Both the position numbers and the translations under genes were made by a program. 64,000 bases of DNA from Actinophytocola algeriensis (GTDB lineage Bacteria; Actinomycetota; Actinomycetes; Mycobacteriales; Pseudonocardiaceae): NCBI RefSeq assembly GCF_014203735.1, contig NZ_JACHJQ010000002.1, positions 496,001 to 560,000 of the forward strand, read 5' to 3'. The notes under the pieces were generated by a model. It was not told where the DNA came from. It saw nothing but the letters and a program-made list of their open reading frames with translations, and searched no databases. Positions within the stretch are counted from its first letter, which is position 1; every line of letters starts with the position of its first letter. This document shows, piece after piece, positions 15,338 to 26,725 of the stretch.

Positions 15338-17551
15338 CTACCCGGCACGAGTCCGCCGGATCCGGACGCCGAGGAGCACCCCGAGGACGGCCGTCGTCGC
15401 GGTCAGCACACCGATCGCCAGCGCCCACGGCCCCAGGCCGTGGGACCACAGCCAGTCGTCCGGCAGGCCGCCGCCGGTGCCCGTCAGGTCGACCGTGCCC
15501 GCCCCGGCCGCGTACCCCCAGCGGGCGGGGAACAGCCACGACAGCTCCGCCAGCACCACCCGCCCGGTGACCGGGACCATGCCGCCGCACAGCACCAGCT
15601 GGGCCATCACGGTCACCACGAGCACCGGCATGGCCTGCTCCGCCGACCGGACCAGCGCCGACCCGAGCAGCCCAAGCAGGCACGACGCGAGCGCGGTCGC
15701 CCACACCGCCACCAGCAGCTCGGCCGTCGGACCCGGCAGCAGGACACCGTCGGACGGCCCGGGTTTGACCGCCACCAGCACGGCCACCAGCAACGCCGCC
15801 TGCACGGCGCAGACCACCGCGAACACCAGCACCTTCGCGCAGGCGTAGGCAGCGGGCAGCACCCCGGCTGCCCGTTCCCGCAGGAGGATGTCGCGCTCGC
15901 CGATCACCTCACGCGCACCCGCCGCACCGCCCATGAACGCCGCGCCGACGAACACCAGCACGAGGATCTGCCCCGCCTCCACCGCTTCGAAGGCGTTCGC
16001 GTTGCGCAGTCCCGCGGTGCCGGGCACGGCCAGTGCGAGCAACCCGAGCAGCACCGGGAGCGCGGTGAGGAACGCCGCGTACCCGCGATCGGCGACGATG
16101 AGCCTGGCGTGGCGCCCGCACAGCACCCCGGTCTGCCGCGCCACCGCATGACCACCGGGTGGCGCGGGCATCGCACGCCGGGTGGGACGCGGCGTGGCCG
16201 CGCTCTCCGGGCGGATCGGGTCCGGGCCGGCGGTGACCCCCGACGCGACCATCGCGAACACGTCGGCCCAGTCGTTCGTGCCGAAGCGGTCGGTCAGCCT
16301 GCCAGGCGGGCCGTGGTAGACCGGGATGCCGCCCGGTGCGAGCACGACGACGGTGTCGCACTGGTCGAGGCTCGCGACGTTGTGCGTCACCACCACGACG
16401 GCCCGGCCCGCGTCCGCGATGTTCCGCAGGGTCGTCATCAGCTGCCGGTCCAGCGCCGGGTCCAGTCCCGACGTCGGTTCGTCGAGCATCAGCAACGACG
16501 GCGAGGTCAGGAGCTCGAGCGCCACCGACACCCGTTTCCGCTGGCCGCCGGACAACCGCGCGACCCGGGTGCCGGCGTGCTCGGTCAGCCCGAGCTCGGC
16601 AAGCGTCGCGTCGACGATGTCGCGGCGCGCCGCGGGCCCCGTGTCACCCGGCAGCCGCAGCATGGCCGAGTAGCGCAGCGCCTGCCGCGCGGTGAGCAGC
16701 CGGTGCACGAGGTCGTCCTGCGGCACCAGGCCGATCCGCCCGCGCACGGCCGCGTACTCGTCGTGCAGGTCGTATCCGTCGTAGTGCACGGCGCCCGTGT
16801 CGGGCCGCAGCGCGCCGGTCAGCACCTTCAACAGGGTCGACTTGCCCGCGCCGGACGGGCCGACGATCGCGACCAGCTCACTCGGCCGCACCGTCAGGTC
16901 GACGCCCGCGAGCAGCACACGGCCGTTCGGCAGCGTGTACCGGACGTCGTCGGCGACCAGGGTGGCGTCCGACGTGCCGGCAGGCATGAGCCCGTCGCCC
17001 GCGACGACGAGGTCGGTGCCGCCGAAGGTGAGGCGGTCGCCGTCGGTCACCACGGCCTCGCCCGCCACGAGCACCCCGTTGACGACCACCCCGTTGCGGC
17101 TGCCGAGGTCGCGGAGCAGCCACCCGTCCGCGCGCCGGTCGAGCCGGGCGTGGTGCCGGGAGACGCGGACGTCGTTGACGACGACGTCGTTGTCCGCGGC
17201 CCGGCCCACGGTCAGCACGTCCGGCCTGCCGACGTGCCGGGCAGGCGGTGGATCCAGTGCCAGTTCGACGGTCTGCCCGTCGGCGGCGTCGGCCAGCCGG
17301 ATCGTCAGCCGGTCGTGCACCGGGCTGCGGTGCAGCCGCTCGCGGTCGATCCACGAACCGTGCGCGCTGCCGGTGTCGCGCACGATCCACCCGTCGTGGT
17401 ACCCGATCCGCAGGTGCCTGCGCGACACCCTCGGGTCGTCGAGCTGGACGTCGCACTCGTCGTCGCGTCCGATGAGGACTGTCGAGTCCGGACCGAACCG
17501 CCACGAGCGCGCCCCCAGCCGCACCACCAGTTCCGGTGCCCTGTCCCGCAT
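15338..17551 (-). CDS. FHA-FHA ABC transporter (ATPase-permease fusion), Rv1747-like
   Basis: 737 aa from ATG 17551. Two N-terminal FHA domains (VLIGRDDECDVQLDDPRVSRRH and a second with VGRAADNDVVVNDVRVSRHH) bind phosphothreonine; then an ABC-G-type ATPase with Walker A GPSGAGKSTL, signature LSGGQRKRVS and Walker B LLMLDEPTSGLDP; then a six-helix ABC2-type permease. The arrangement is that of M. tuberculosis Rv1747, an exporter whose activity depends on phosphorylation by the neighbouring kinase PknF. Here the kinase stop is four bases upstream, so the pair is an operon and the same control is likely. Cargo is unknown, probably a lipid or glycolipid. Confidence 0.93.
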   Translation of the reverse strand: MRDRAPELVVRLGARSWRFGPDSTVLIGRDDECDVQLDDPRVSRRHLRIGYHDGWIVRDTGSAHGSWIDRERLHRSPVHDRLTIRLADAADGQTVELALDPPPARHVGRPDVLTVGRAADNDVVVNDVRVSRHHARLDRRADGWLLRDLGSRNGVVVNGVLVAGEAVVTDGDRLTFGGTDLVVAGDGLMPAGTSDATLVADDVRYTLPNGRVLLAGVDLTVRPSELVAIVGPSGAGKSTLLKVLTGALRPDTGAVHYDGYDLHDEYAAVRGRIGLVPQDDLVHRLLTARQALRYSAMLRLPGDTGPAARRDIVDATLAELGLTEHAGTRVARLSGGQRKRVSVALELLTSPSLLMLDEPTSGLDPALDRQLMTTLRNIADAGRAVVVVTHNVASLDQCDTVVVLAPGGIPVYHGPPGRLTDRFGTNDWADVFAMVASGVTAGPDPIRPESAATPRPTRRAMPAPPGGHAVARQTGVLCGRHARLIVADRGYAAFLTALPVLLGLLALAVPGTAGLRNANAFEAVEAGQILVLVFVGAAFMGGAAGAREVIGERDILLRERAAGVLPAAYACAKVLVFAVVCAVQAALLVAVLVAVKPGPSDGVLLPGPTAELLVAVWATALASCLLGLLGSALVRSAEQAMPVLVVTVMAQLVLCGGMVPVTGRVVLAELSWLFPARWGYAAGAGTVDLTGTGGGLPDDWLWSHGLGPWALAIGVLTATTAVLGVLLGVRIRRTRAG

Positions 17552-17555
17552 CGGG

Positions 17556-19331
17556 TCAGCCCGTCGGGGTGGTGGTCTCGGTGGGCATCTCCCCGGGAAG
17601 CCCGAACAGGGTCGGCTCACCGAGCACGATGATCCCGGTGTCCCAGCACCCGACGTCCTGCACGGTGCTCCACTGGATCTTCAGCCGGAGCACGCCGCTG
17701 AGGTCGAGATCGATCGGGATCGGCGTGCCCAGGACGACGGTTTCGCTGAACACGGGCCGGTTGTCCGCGAAGATCTCCAGCTGGACCGCGGCCTCCGCGT
17801 GCTCGGAGGTGTCGTCGAGCGCCGTGGTCGCGGTGAGCTGCCGGAACCCCTTCGCGAGGTTGTACTCGACCTCACCGGAGCTGCCGCAGCCGTCAACCTC
17901 GGCGTTGAGGCTGTGCAGGTAGGTCTTGCCCGCCAAGGACGACGCGCCGGTGCCGTCGCCGTACCAGTTCCCGCTGACCGGCAGGAGTTCGTCCAGGTAC
18001 ACCTGCATGGCGTCGCGGGCGACCGTCAGCGTGATCCGCCCGTCCAGGTCCTCCCCGGCCGCGGGTACCTGCTCCACCACCGTGCCCGCTTCGGCGCCCT
18101 GCTGGATGGAGTCCACGATCTCGACGTCCACAGTGGACGGAAGCTGGTCCTGCGCCTCGGCGATGGTCATGCCGACCAGGTCCGGCGCGGTGGTCAGCGC
18201 CGCCTCCGTGGTGGCCGTGGTCGGCGCCACCGTCCCCTCGGCGTCATCGGCCACGGGCTCCGCCGTGCCCTGCTGTCCACCCCGGTCCGCACCCACCTCG
18301 CCCACGGGCCGCAGCGCGGCGTAGGCCACGCCACCACCGACCAGCGCGAGCACCAGCACCGCGACGAGTGCCCACACCTTGCCGCGCTTGCGTTTCGCGG
18401 GTGGCGCCGCCACCGGACCCAGCGGCCGACCTGGCGGTCGCGCCGGGACGATGCCCATCTGGGTGGACAGCTGTCCCTGCGCCGGTGCCGGCGCGGGCGG
18501 CGAGGTCAGCCGTTGCGCGACGGGGTGGTCGAGCAGCTGCGGCGCGAGCGCGTCGAGCAGCGTCGCCACCTGCTGGGCGGACTGCGGCCTGCCGCGCGGG
18601 CTCTTCCTGAGCAGCCAGCTGATCACGTCCCACAGGTCGTCCGGGATGCCCTGCGGCCTGCCCGGTTCCTGCTCGGCGTGCTGGCGGATCACGGCGAGCA
18701 TCGAGCCGCCCGCGAACGGGGTGACACCACAGCACAGCTCGTACAGGACGATGCCGAGCGAGTACAGGTCGGCGGCCGGGGTCGCTTCGAGCCCCTCGGC
18801 CAGTTCGGGCGCCACGTACTGCGGGGTGCCCGCGAGCAGCGAGCTGCGCCCGATGTCGGACCCGCTGACCAGCCGCGAGATCCCGAAGTCGGTGAGCCGC
18901 GGCGTCGTCCCGGCCATCAGGATGTTCTCCGGCTTGACGTCCCGGTGCACGACTCCGGCGGCGTGCACGGCCGCGAGCGCGGACGCGACGCTCGCGCCGA
19001 TCCGCGCGACCTCGGACGGCAGCAGCGGCCCGGACCGGGTGAGGTGACCCCGGAGGTCGCCGCCGCGGACGAGGTCCATCACGATCGCGACGGTCTCGCC
19101 CTCGACGACGAGATCGTGCACGCCGACCAGGTTCGGGTGCCGCAATCCGACGAGGATCGACCTTTCCTGCAAAAACCGGGCGACGACGTCCGGATTTCCC
19201 GTCAGGTCGCTGCGCAGCACCTTGAACGCGAACTCCTGCCCCTCCGGGTCGGCACCGGCGTACACCTGCCCCATCGCCCCGCTGCCCAGCGATTCCCCCA
19301 GCCTGTAACGACTTCCGAGCGCGCGTTCCAT
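17556..19331 (-). CDS. Ser/Thr protein kinase with PASTA and NPCBM-like extracellular modules
   Basis: 591 aa; ATG 19331 has GAGGGAAA upstream. Kinase domain (residues about 9-265) with GSGAMG loop, AFKVL Lys, HRDVKPENIL, LTDFGIS and YVAPE; a Pro/Ala-rich juxtamembrane segment; one membrane helix (about 315-335); then outside the cell one PASTA unit (PDLVGMTIAEAQDQLP) and a C-terminal domain with FRQLTATTALDDTSEHAEAA and VLRLKIQW, which fits the NPCBM carbohydrate-binding-like family. PASTA binds muropeptides, and NPCBM-type domains bind sugars. The kinase probably senses a wall or glycan ligand and phosphorylates the FHA exporter encoded just downstream. Confidence 0.92.
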   Translation of the reverse strand: MERALGSRYRLGESLGSGAMGQVYAGADPEGQEFAFKVLRSDLTGNPDVVARFLQERSILVGLRHPNLVGVHDLVVEGETVAIVMDLVRGGDLRGHLTRSGPLLPSEVARIGASVASALAAVHAAGVVHRDVKPENILMAGTTPRLTDFGISRLVSGSDIGRSSLLAGTPQYVAPELAEGLEATPAADLYSLGIVLYELCCGVTPFAGGSMLAVIRQHAEQEPGRPQGIPDDLWDVISWLLRKSPRGRPQSAQQVATLLDALAPQLLDHPVAQRLTSPPAPAPAQGQLSTQMGIVPARPPGRPLGPVAAPPAKRKRGKVWALVAVLVLALVGGGVAYAALRPVGEVGADRGGQQGTAEPVADDAEGTVAPTTATTEAALTTAPDLVGMTIAEAQDQLPSTVDVEIVDSIQQGAEAGTVVEQVPAAGEDLDGRITLTVARDAMQVYLDELLPVSGNWYGDGTGASSLAGKTYLHSLNAEVDGCGSSGEVEYNLAKGFRQLTATTALDDTSEHAEAAVQLEIFADNRPVFSETVVLGTPIPIDLDLSGVLRLKIQWSTVQDVGCWDTGIIVLGEPTLFGLPGEMPTETTTPTG

Positions 19332-19431
19332 GTGTTTCCCTCTTCGTGGCTCGAAGCTGTCTGTCGCGCTTACCGTCAGCAAACGGCCCGGCATTGTTTC
19401 CAAGCCGACGGGAATAGCCGGGAAGTTGTCC

Positions 19432-22230
19432 TTATTCTGTCTTCTTCCGGCCGCCGAAGAACTGGTCCACAACAGACATCACCTGCAGCACCGGGTACGG
19501 GAGGCGCACGATTCCCTGTGCCGTGGTTGCCTTGACGGACAGGTCGACGTTCAGGCCGAGCCCGCTGCGCAGGGCCCGCGCCGCCTCGTTGACGAGCGTG
19601 GTGGCTCGCCTGCCGTCACCGGTCATCGCGTACGCGATGCCGAGGTCCAGCTGCGTCTCCAGCGTCTCGGGGTGGAACCGGCCGAGCGCCACCGCCTGTT
19701 CCGGCAGCAGTGCGGCCAGCACGTCCCGCTGGCGCGTGAACTCCTTCAGCTGCCCGTGTGCCTGCGCGATCCCGAAGCGGAGCCGGAAGAGCAGGCGGTG
19801 CGCGCCGAGCCGGTCGCGGACGAGCGCCTCGGTCTCCGCGAGGGCGCGCAGCGCCTCGTGCGGTTTGCCCAGCGCGATCAGTGCCCGGTCGGCACGCACG
19901 CGGGCGGCGAGCGCGATCACGCTGTCCGGTCCCCACCGGCCGCGGTACTCGGCCGCGAGGTCCCGCAGCGCCTCCTCGGACCGCTGCCAGTCGGCGGGTC
20001 TCCCGTCCAGTTCGGTCAGGTCGAGCGTGAGGAACGCCTCCGCCCACACGCTTTCCGCCTCCAGGCACGTGGCGTGCGCGTGTCTGCCCTCGTCCCGGAA
20101 GCGCTGCCTGACTTCGTCAGCGAGCTGTCTCGCGCCGCGTGCGTCCCCGGTCAGCTGCCGCAGCCGGGCCAGTTCGAGCGTCGCCGAGGGTGCCAGCTCG
20201 TCCCGCATGGGGCCGGGTGGCGCGGCGCGCAACTCCGTGACGGCCGGTGCGACGATCGCGAGCGCGTCCTTGATCCCGCCACGCAGTGCGATCGCCGACG
20301 CGAGCGCCAGCTGCGTGCGCACCCGGTCCTCCGCCCCGGTTTCGGTGCCGAGCCAGGCGGGCGGCTTCGCGATCAGGTCCGTCCAGTAGGCGGCGTCGGC
20401 CGCGACGTGTTCACCGCTCTGGTCGAGTGCCTGTGCGAGGAGGAGCCTGGCGCGGTGGCGGGCGCGCTCGTCGCCGGTCGTCTCGGCGCGGGCCAACGCC
20501 TGCCGCGCGTGCCGTTCGGCATCCTCGGGGCGACCGCACGCCAGCTCGATCCTGGCCGCGGTCACGAGGTCCGTCACGGAGGCACCGCCGGACACGGCGA
20601 GGAGCGCGGACAGGACCGGGAGCGCCGCGACGGGGTCGCCGTTCGCCTCGGCGACCGCGACGACGTGCCGCAGCAGGCGTTGCCGGGCACCGGTCGGCAC
20701 GGCCGGGTTCTCCCCGAGCTTCCGCGCGTGCGCGCCAAGGTGCGGGTCCACGCCGGACAGCCGCGGCACGAGCGCCGCGGCGACCTCGGCGGGCACCGTG
20801 TCGTCGACGGGGAGCACGCCACTGCTGACGAGCGCGTGCACCGACCACGACGTGCCGACCACGTGCAGCAGGCCCCGCTCCACGAGCTGGGCGACGTCGT
20901 GGGGAGCGGCCGAGGCGACCGCGGGAGGAAATGGCAGCGGCGCCAGCACCGCGGCGGCCCGCAGCACGTTCCGCGCGCCGGGTACCAGGGACGCGAGCTC
21001 GCGGCGGACCGCGTCGTCCGCCTCGGCGGGCACGGCGTCGAGGAGGTCCGAGGTGAGCGGACCCGCGCGGAACCGCACGGCGTTGGCGGCCATCCGGACC
21101 GTCAGCGGGTGACCGCCGCAGCGCGCCACGAAACCGGCGACCGCGGCCCGCTCCTCCTCGCCCGTCGCCCCGAAGAGCCCCGCCGCCTCGTCCGCGTCGA
21201 GCCCCGGGAGGGCGACCTCGGTGAGGTCGCCGTGCGGGCTCACCGCGCGGCCGGTGAGGATCGCACGCACGTCACGCGCGGGGATCACCAGCTGTCCCAG
21301 TACGTCCTCCGGCAAGGCGGCAGGCACGTCGTCGACGATCCACAGCACCCGCCGCCCGGCCAGCTCGGCGGCGACCATCGCGCGCAACCGGTCCGGCTCG
21401 ACCCCGTCGGTCGGCAGCAGCAGCGTGTCCCTGGCGATGGTCCGCAGCTGGTCGGTGAACTGCCCGACGACGTCTGCCGGTTCGCCAGGCGCCAGCGCGA
21501 TCCAGAAGACACCGCCGGGGTAGGCGTCGCGGTACAGGTAGGCGTAGCGGGCGGCGACGGAGGTCTTGCCGCCACCGGGCAGGCTCGTGACCACGACCGT
21601 CCGCGCCGGTGACGGCTCGTGCACACCGGGGTGGTCCGTCGCGTGGAGCGCGGAGTGGATCTCCCACATCTGCGGGTACCGCCCGGCCACGGTCCGCTGC
21701 GACAGCGCCTGTTCCGGCAGCCGCGCAAGGTCGACCGGGTGCGGCGGCGCGCCGAACGGGCCGCGCACGGCCGCGACCTGTTCCGCGACCCGCGCCGCGA
21801 TCCGGTCCACGGCGTCGTCGTCGCGCGGCACGGCGGCGTACCTGGCGTCCGCCAGCTCGACGGGTCGCACGTGGCCGGGCTCCCCCGGCTCCGGGTTGAC
21901 CACGAGGACCCGGCGCCGGGGGTCGCCTTCGCGCTGGGCGGCGACGAACGCGGCCGTCAGCTCCCACTGGCACGCGTACCGCCGCGGGTACTCCTTCGTG
22001 TAGTACGCGAGCAGCACCTTCGACCCGGCGAGCGCGGCGACGAGTTCCTTGGTGATGCCACGGAAGTCGTCGATCCGCACGTCGCGGAACACCCGCAGGC
22101 CGCGCCGCGCCAGTGCGCGCTGGAGCCGTGCGCACTGCCGCTCCGCGCCGGGCGACGTGCGGGTGAAGCTCAGGAAGACGTCGTAGGTCTCGGTCGGCGC
22201 CGCGTGGAGTTCCTCGTCCGGTGTCGTCAC
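19432..22230 (-). CDS. TIR-NB-ARC-TPR (NLR-like STAND) protein
   Basis: 932 aa from GTG 22230 (AGGACAGGG upstream). The TIR domain spans residues about 14-150 (TYDVFLSFTR, SKVLLAYYTKEY) and keeps a Glu at position 90 (ACQWELTAAF) where TIR NADases have their catalytic Glu. An NB-ARC NTPase follows with P-loop SLPGGGKTSVA near residue 222, Walker B VLWIVDD and the GGHPLTVRMAA motif, then TPR-like repeats to the end. This is the layout of plant NLRs and of bacterial antiphage/programmed-death STAND proteins. The product could sense an invader through the repeats and hydrolyse NAD, or act as a signalling scaffold. It lies 11 bases downstream of the lipoprotein gene. Confidence 0.9.
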   Translation of the reverse strand: MTTPDEELHAAPTETYDVFLSFTRTSPGAERQCARLQRALARRGLRVFRDVRIDDFRGITKELVAALAGSKVLLAYYTKEYPRRYACQWELTAAFVAAQREGDPRRRVLVVNPEPGEPGHVRPVELADARYAAVPRDDDAVDRIAARVAEQVAAVRGPFGAPPHPVDLARLPEQALSQRTVAGRYPQMWEIHSALHATDHPGVHEPSPARTVVVTSLPGGGKTSVAARYAYLYRDAYPGGVFWIALAPGEPADVVGQFTDQLRTIARDTLLLPTDGVEPDRLRAMVAAELAGRRVLWIVDDVPAALPEDVLGQLVIPARDVRAILTGRAVSPHGDLTEVALPGLDADEAAGLFGATGEEERAAVAGFVARCGGHPLTVRMAANAVRFRAGPLTSDLLDAVPAEADDAVRRELASLVPGARNVLRAAAVLAPLPFPPAVASAAPHDVAQLVERGLLHVVGTSWSVHALVSSGVLPVDDTVPAEVAAALVPRLSGVDPHLGAHARKLGENPAVPTGARQRLLRHVVAVAEANGDPVAALPVLSALLAVSGGASVTDLVTAARIELACGRPEDAERHARQALARAETTGDERARHRARLLLAQALDQSGEHVAADAAYWTDLIAKPPAWLGTETGAEDRVRTQLALASAIALRGGIKDALAIVAPAVTELRAAPPGPMRDELAPSATLELARLRQLTGDARGARQLADEVRQRFRDEGRHAHATCLEAESVWAEAFLTLDLTELDGRPADWQRSEEALRDLAAEYRGRWGPDSVIALAARVRADRALIALGKPHEALRALAETEALVRDRLGAHRLLFRLRFGIAQAHGQLKEFTRQRDVLAALLPEQAVALGRFHPETLETQLDLGIAYAMTGDGRRATTLVNEAARALRSGLGLNVDLSVKATTAQGIVRLPYPVLQVMSVVDQFFGGRKKTE

Positions 22231-22241
22231 GTGCCCTGTCC

Positions 22242-23156
22242 TCAGTAGACGGTCGCCGTGGTGGCCATGGCGTCGAACACCCAGCGGGCGGACGACCACT
22301 CCGTGTCGGGCGCCGACAGGTAGATGACGTAACCCAGCCCATTCTGCCGCCAGTACCGCCCGAACGCGTGCCGCGTGACGCCGTCCTTGACGAACGTGAA
22401 CTCCCAGTCGACCGCGGCCTGGCCGAGGAAGTACGTCTCCGCGAGCCGGATGCGCTGGTACCCGTTCCGCACGTTCGGGTTGCCGCTCTCCCCGTTCTGG
22501 ATCTCGGTCAGCAGCGGCACGGACGGCGGTGTGCTCGCCCCGAACCGCACGAACGTCCGGTCGTCGCCCGGGGCGGCGGCCTGCTGGTTGGCGGCCGATG
22601 GCGAGCCGCCAACCACCCAGCCCGCCGGGATCGACAGGGCCAGCCCGCCGGGACCGGACACCGTGTACAGGTCGTGTCCCGGTTCGTCCGCGGTGGCGGG
22701 CGGGTCGCCAGTTGTCGGCGGCGTCCGGTCCGGGGTGCCGGTGGCCGGCGGGTCCGCGTCGGGCTGGTCCGCCGAGCCGTCGCCCCAGCCGAAGCCGCTG
22801 CCGCCAGGGATCAGCGCCTGCCGGCCGAGCACGTGCCCGCACAGCTCGGCGATCGCCGCGGTGGCGGCCATGAGTTCGAGGCCGTCGGTCGAGTCCGAGT
22901 CCGAGATCGCCTCGAGCGCCTCGGCGTCCGGCCCGAGGCTGGGCGTCCCGTCGTAGCGGTCCGCGACGTCCGCGAGCGCGCCGGCCTGGATGAAAAGGAG
23001 GTTGTCGATGAATCCGTCGGCCGCGAGATATCGCTCACCCAGCTCGTCGAACTCCGCGCACACCTCGTTCTTCGTGGTGGGCCCGAACAACGAGCAGCCC
23101 GGGGCGAGCACCCCGATCGCCACCGTGCACGCCGCGACGGCAAACCTGCGCACCAT
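22242..23156 (-). CDS. lipoprotein with Pro/Thr linker and C-terminal globular domain
   Basis: 304 aa. ATG 23156 is preceded by GGGGAG. Lipobox LAPGC at residue 21 gives membrane anchoring. An N-terminal helical region (EVCAEFDELGERYLAADG) is followed by a disordered Pro/Thr/Asp linker and a C-terminal domain beginning LALSIPAGWVVGG and containing WEFTFVKDGVTRHAFGRYW. Comparable C-terminal domains occur on the outer side of actinobacterial Ser/Thr kinases (family resemblance from memory), so it may be a soluble partner of the neighbouring kinase. It is first in the operon with the TIR-STAND gene. Confidence 0.75.
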   Translation of the reverse strand: MVRRFAVAACTVAIGVLAPGCSLFGPTTKNEVCAEFDELGERYLAADGFIDNLLFIQAGALADVADRYDGTPSLGPDAEALEAISDSDSTDGLELMAATAAIAELCGHVLGRQALIPGGSGFGWGDGSADQPDADPPATGTPDRTPPTTGDPPATADEPGHDLYTVSGPGGLALSIPAGWVVGGSPSAANQQAAAPGDDRTFVRFGASTPPSVPLLTEIQNGESGNPNVRNGYQRIRLAETYFLGQAAVDWEFTFVKDGVTRHAFGRYWRQNGLGYVIYLSAPDTEWSSARWVFDAMATTATVY

Positions 23157-23261
23157 GTCGGGACTCCCCTGCTCGACACCGTTTGCAGCAAGGTCGCACG
23201 GCGCGGCAGGGCTGATACGGGAAATTCCGGCGGACGGCGCGTTTGTCCACGATCTGGCAAG

Positions 23262-23298
23262 TTTCCCGGCCGGGGAAATACCGGGAAACAATGCCCGG
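23262..23298. promoter_or_regulatory. paired dyads upstream of the lipoprotein-TIR operon
   Basis: TTTCCC-N5-GGGAAA (23262-23278) is followed by CCGGGAAACAATGCCCGG (23281-23298). A related GGAAACAATGCCGGG lies upstream of the kinase gene (19391-19405, read on the minus strand). These may be binding sites for a regulator of this island. Confidence 0.4.
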
Positions 23299-23320
23299 CG
23301 GAAATCGGCGAGTGCGCCGG

Positions 23321-23476
23321 TCAGTCCTTCCCGGACTCGGCGACGCGAGCGTGGAGGCGGGTGCGGATCTCCTCCGGTGTGTAGGCGCGACGCTTGCGCT
23401 CCGCGCGCGCGACCGCGACTCCGGTCGCGGCGACCCCGGCGAGTCCGGCCAAACCGACGATCTTCCACCAGCGCAC
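23321..23476 (-). CDS. small conserved actinobacterial membrane protein, 51 aa
   Basis: Starts at GTG 23476: MRWWKIVGLAGLAGVAATGV, then a basic stretch RAERKRRAYTPEEIRTRL. It has one N-terminal membrane helix and a positively charged cytoplasmic tail. I recognise the RWWK-helix-basic-YTPEE pattern as a short protein found widely in actinomycetes with unknown function. It is divergent from the papain-like gene with only 18 bases between the start codons. Confidence 0.75.
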   Translation of the reverse strand: MRWWKIVGLAGLAGVAATGVAVARAERKRRAYTPEEIRTRLHARVAESGKD

Positions 23477-23494
23477 GGGCCTAGGCTACCTCCC

Positions 23495-24112
23495 GTGGCC
23501 GTATCACTTGACGAGGCAGTCGAACTCACCCGCACCGGGGACGTGTGGCTGTTCCGCGGCAGCACGGCGGCCGACCGCACCATCCGGCTGACCACCAACA
23601 GCCCGGTCAACCACGTCGGCATGGCCGTCGTGATCGAGGACCTGCCGCCGCTGATGTGGCACGCCGAGCTGGGCCGCTCCCTGCGCGACATGTGGACCGG
23701 TGCCCACCACCGCGGCGTGCAGCTGCACGACCTGCGCGAGGCCGTCGTCCAGTGGACCACCCGGTACCGGCAGCAGGCGTGGCTGCGGCAGCTCGAGCCG
23801 CCGGCGGACCGGACCATGGAGGACGCGGCGCTGCGTGCCGTCGCCCGGCTCGACGGCACACCGTTCCCGTCGACCGCGCGCCTGTTGTCCCGGTGGCTGG
23901 TCGGCCGCGCACCGATCCCGCGCACCCCGGCCTCCGACGCGACGCTCGAGACCGCGTACTGCGCGGAGGTCGTGGCACTCACCTACCAGGAGATGGGCCT
24001 GCTCCCGGCGAAGCGCCGCGCCAACTGGTACGACCCGGGCCGCTTCTGGAGCGGCGACGACCTCGAACTCGAGCAGGGTGCCCGCCTCGGCACCGAGATC
24101 GCCGTCCGGTAG
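23495..24112 (+). CDS. YiiX-like permuted NlpC/P60 (papain-fold) protein
   Basis: 205 aa from GTG 23495. The permuted papain fold is suggested by NHVGMAVVI (catalytic His in the N-terminal part) and AYCAEVVALTYQEMG (catalytic Cys followed by Glu in the C-terminal part), the order seen in YiiX/YaeF-type amidases and lipid acyl hydrolases. Homologues in actinomycetes are often labelled guanylate cyclase without support. It has no signal peptide, so it acts inside or at the membrane. It diverges from the 51-aa membrane protein gene and both may share one promoter region. Confidence 0.75.
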   Translation: MAVSLDEAVELTRTGDVWLFRGSTAADRTIRLTTNSPVNHVGMAVVIEDLPPLMWHAELGRSLRDMWTGAHHRGVQLHDLREAVVQWTTRYRQQAWLRQLEPPADRTMEDAALRAVARLDGTPFPSTARLLSRWLVGRAPIPRTPASDATLETAYCAEVVALTYQEMGLLPAKRRANWYDPGRFWSGDDLELEQGARLGTEIAVR

Positions 24113-24224
24113 TTTCACGAAAATTTCGGAATGCACCGCTCGGACTACAAAGCCTCGAGCGGCCCAACTTTCCTTTTCACGGTCACCGGAACTTTCCGAT
24201 AATGTTCCGGAAATCCGGCATTGA

Positions 24225-26666
<2,442 letters not shown>

Positions 26667-26679
26667 GGTTCCTGAAAGT

Positions 26680-26716
26680 GACGCCCGTCCGGCCTTGTCA
26701 CGGCCGGACGGGCGTC
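26680..26716. terminator. strong bidirectional hairpin
   Basis: A perfect 15-bp inverted repeat GACGCCCGTCCGGCC with a 7-base loop between convergent genes. Confidence 0.88.
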
Positions 26717-26725
26717 CTGTCGTGC

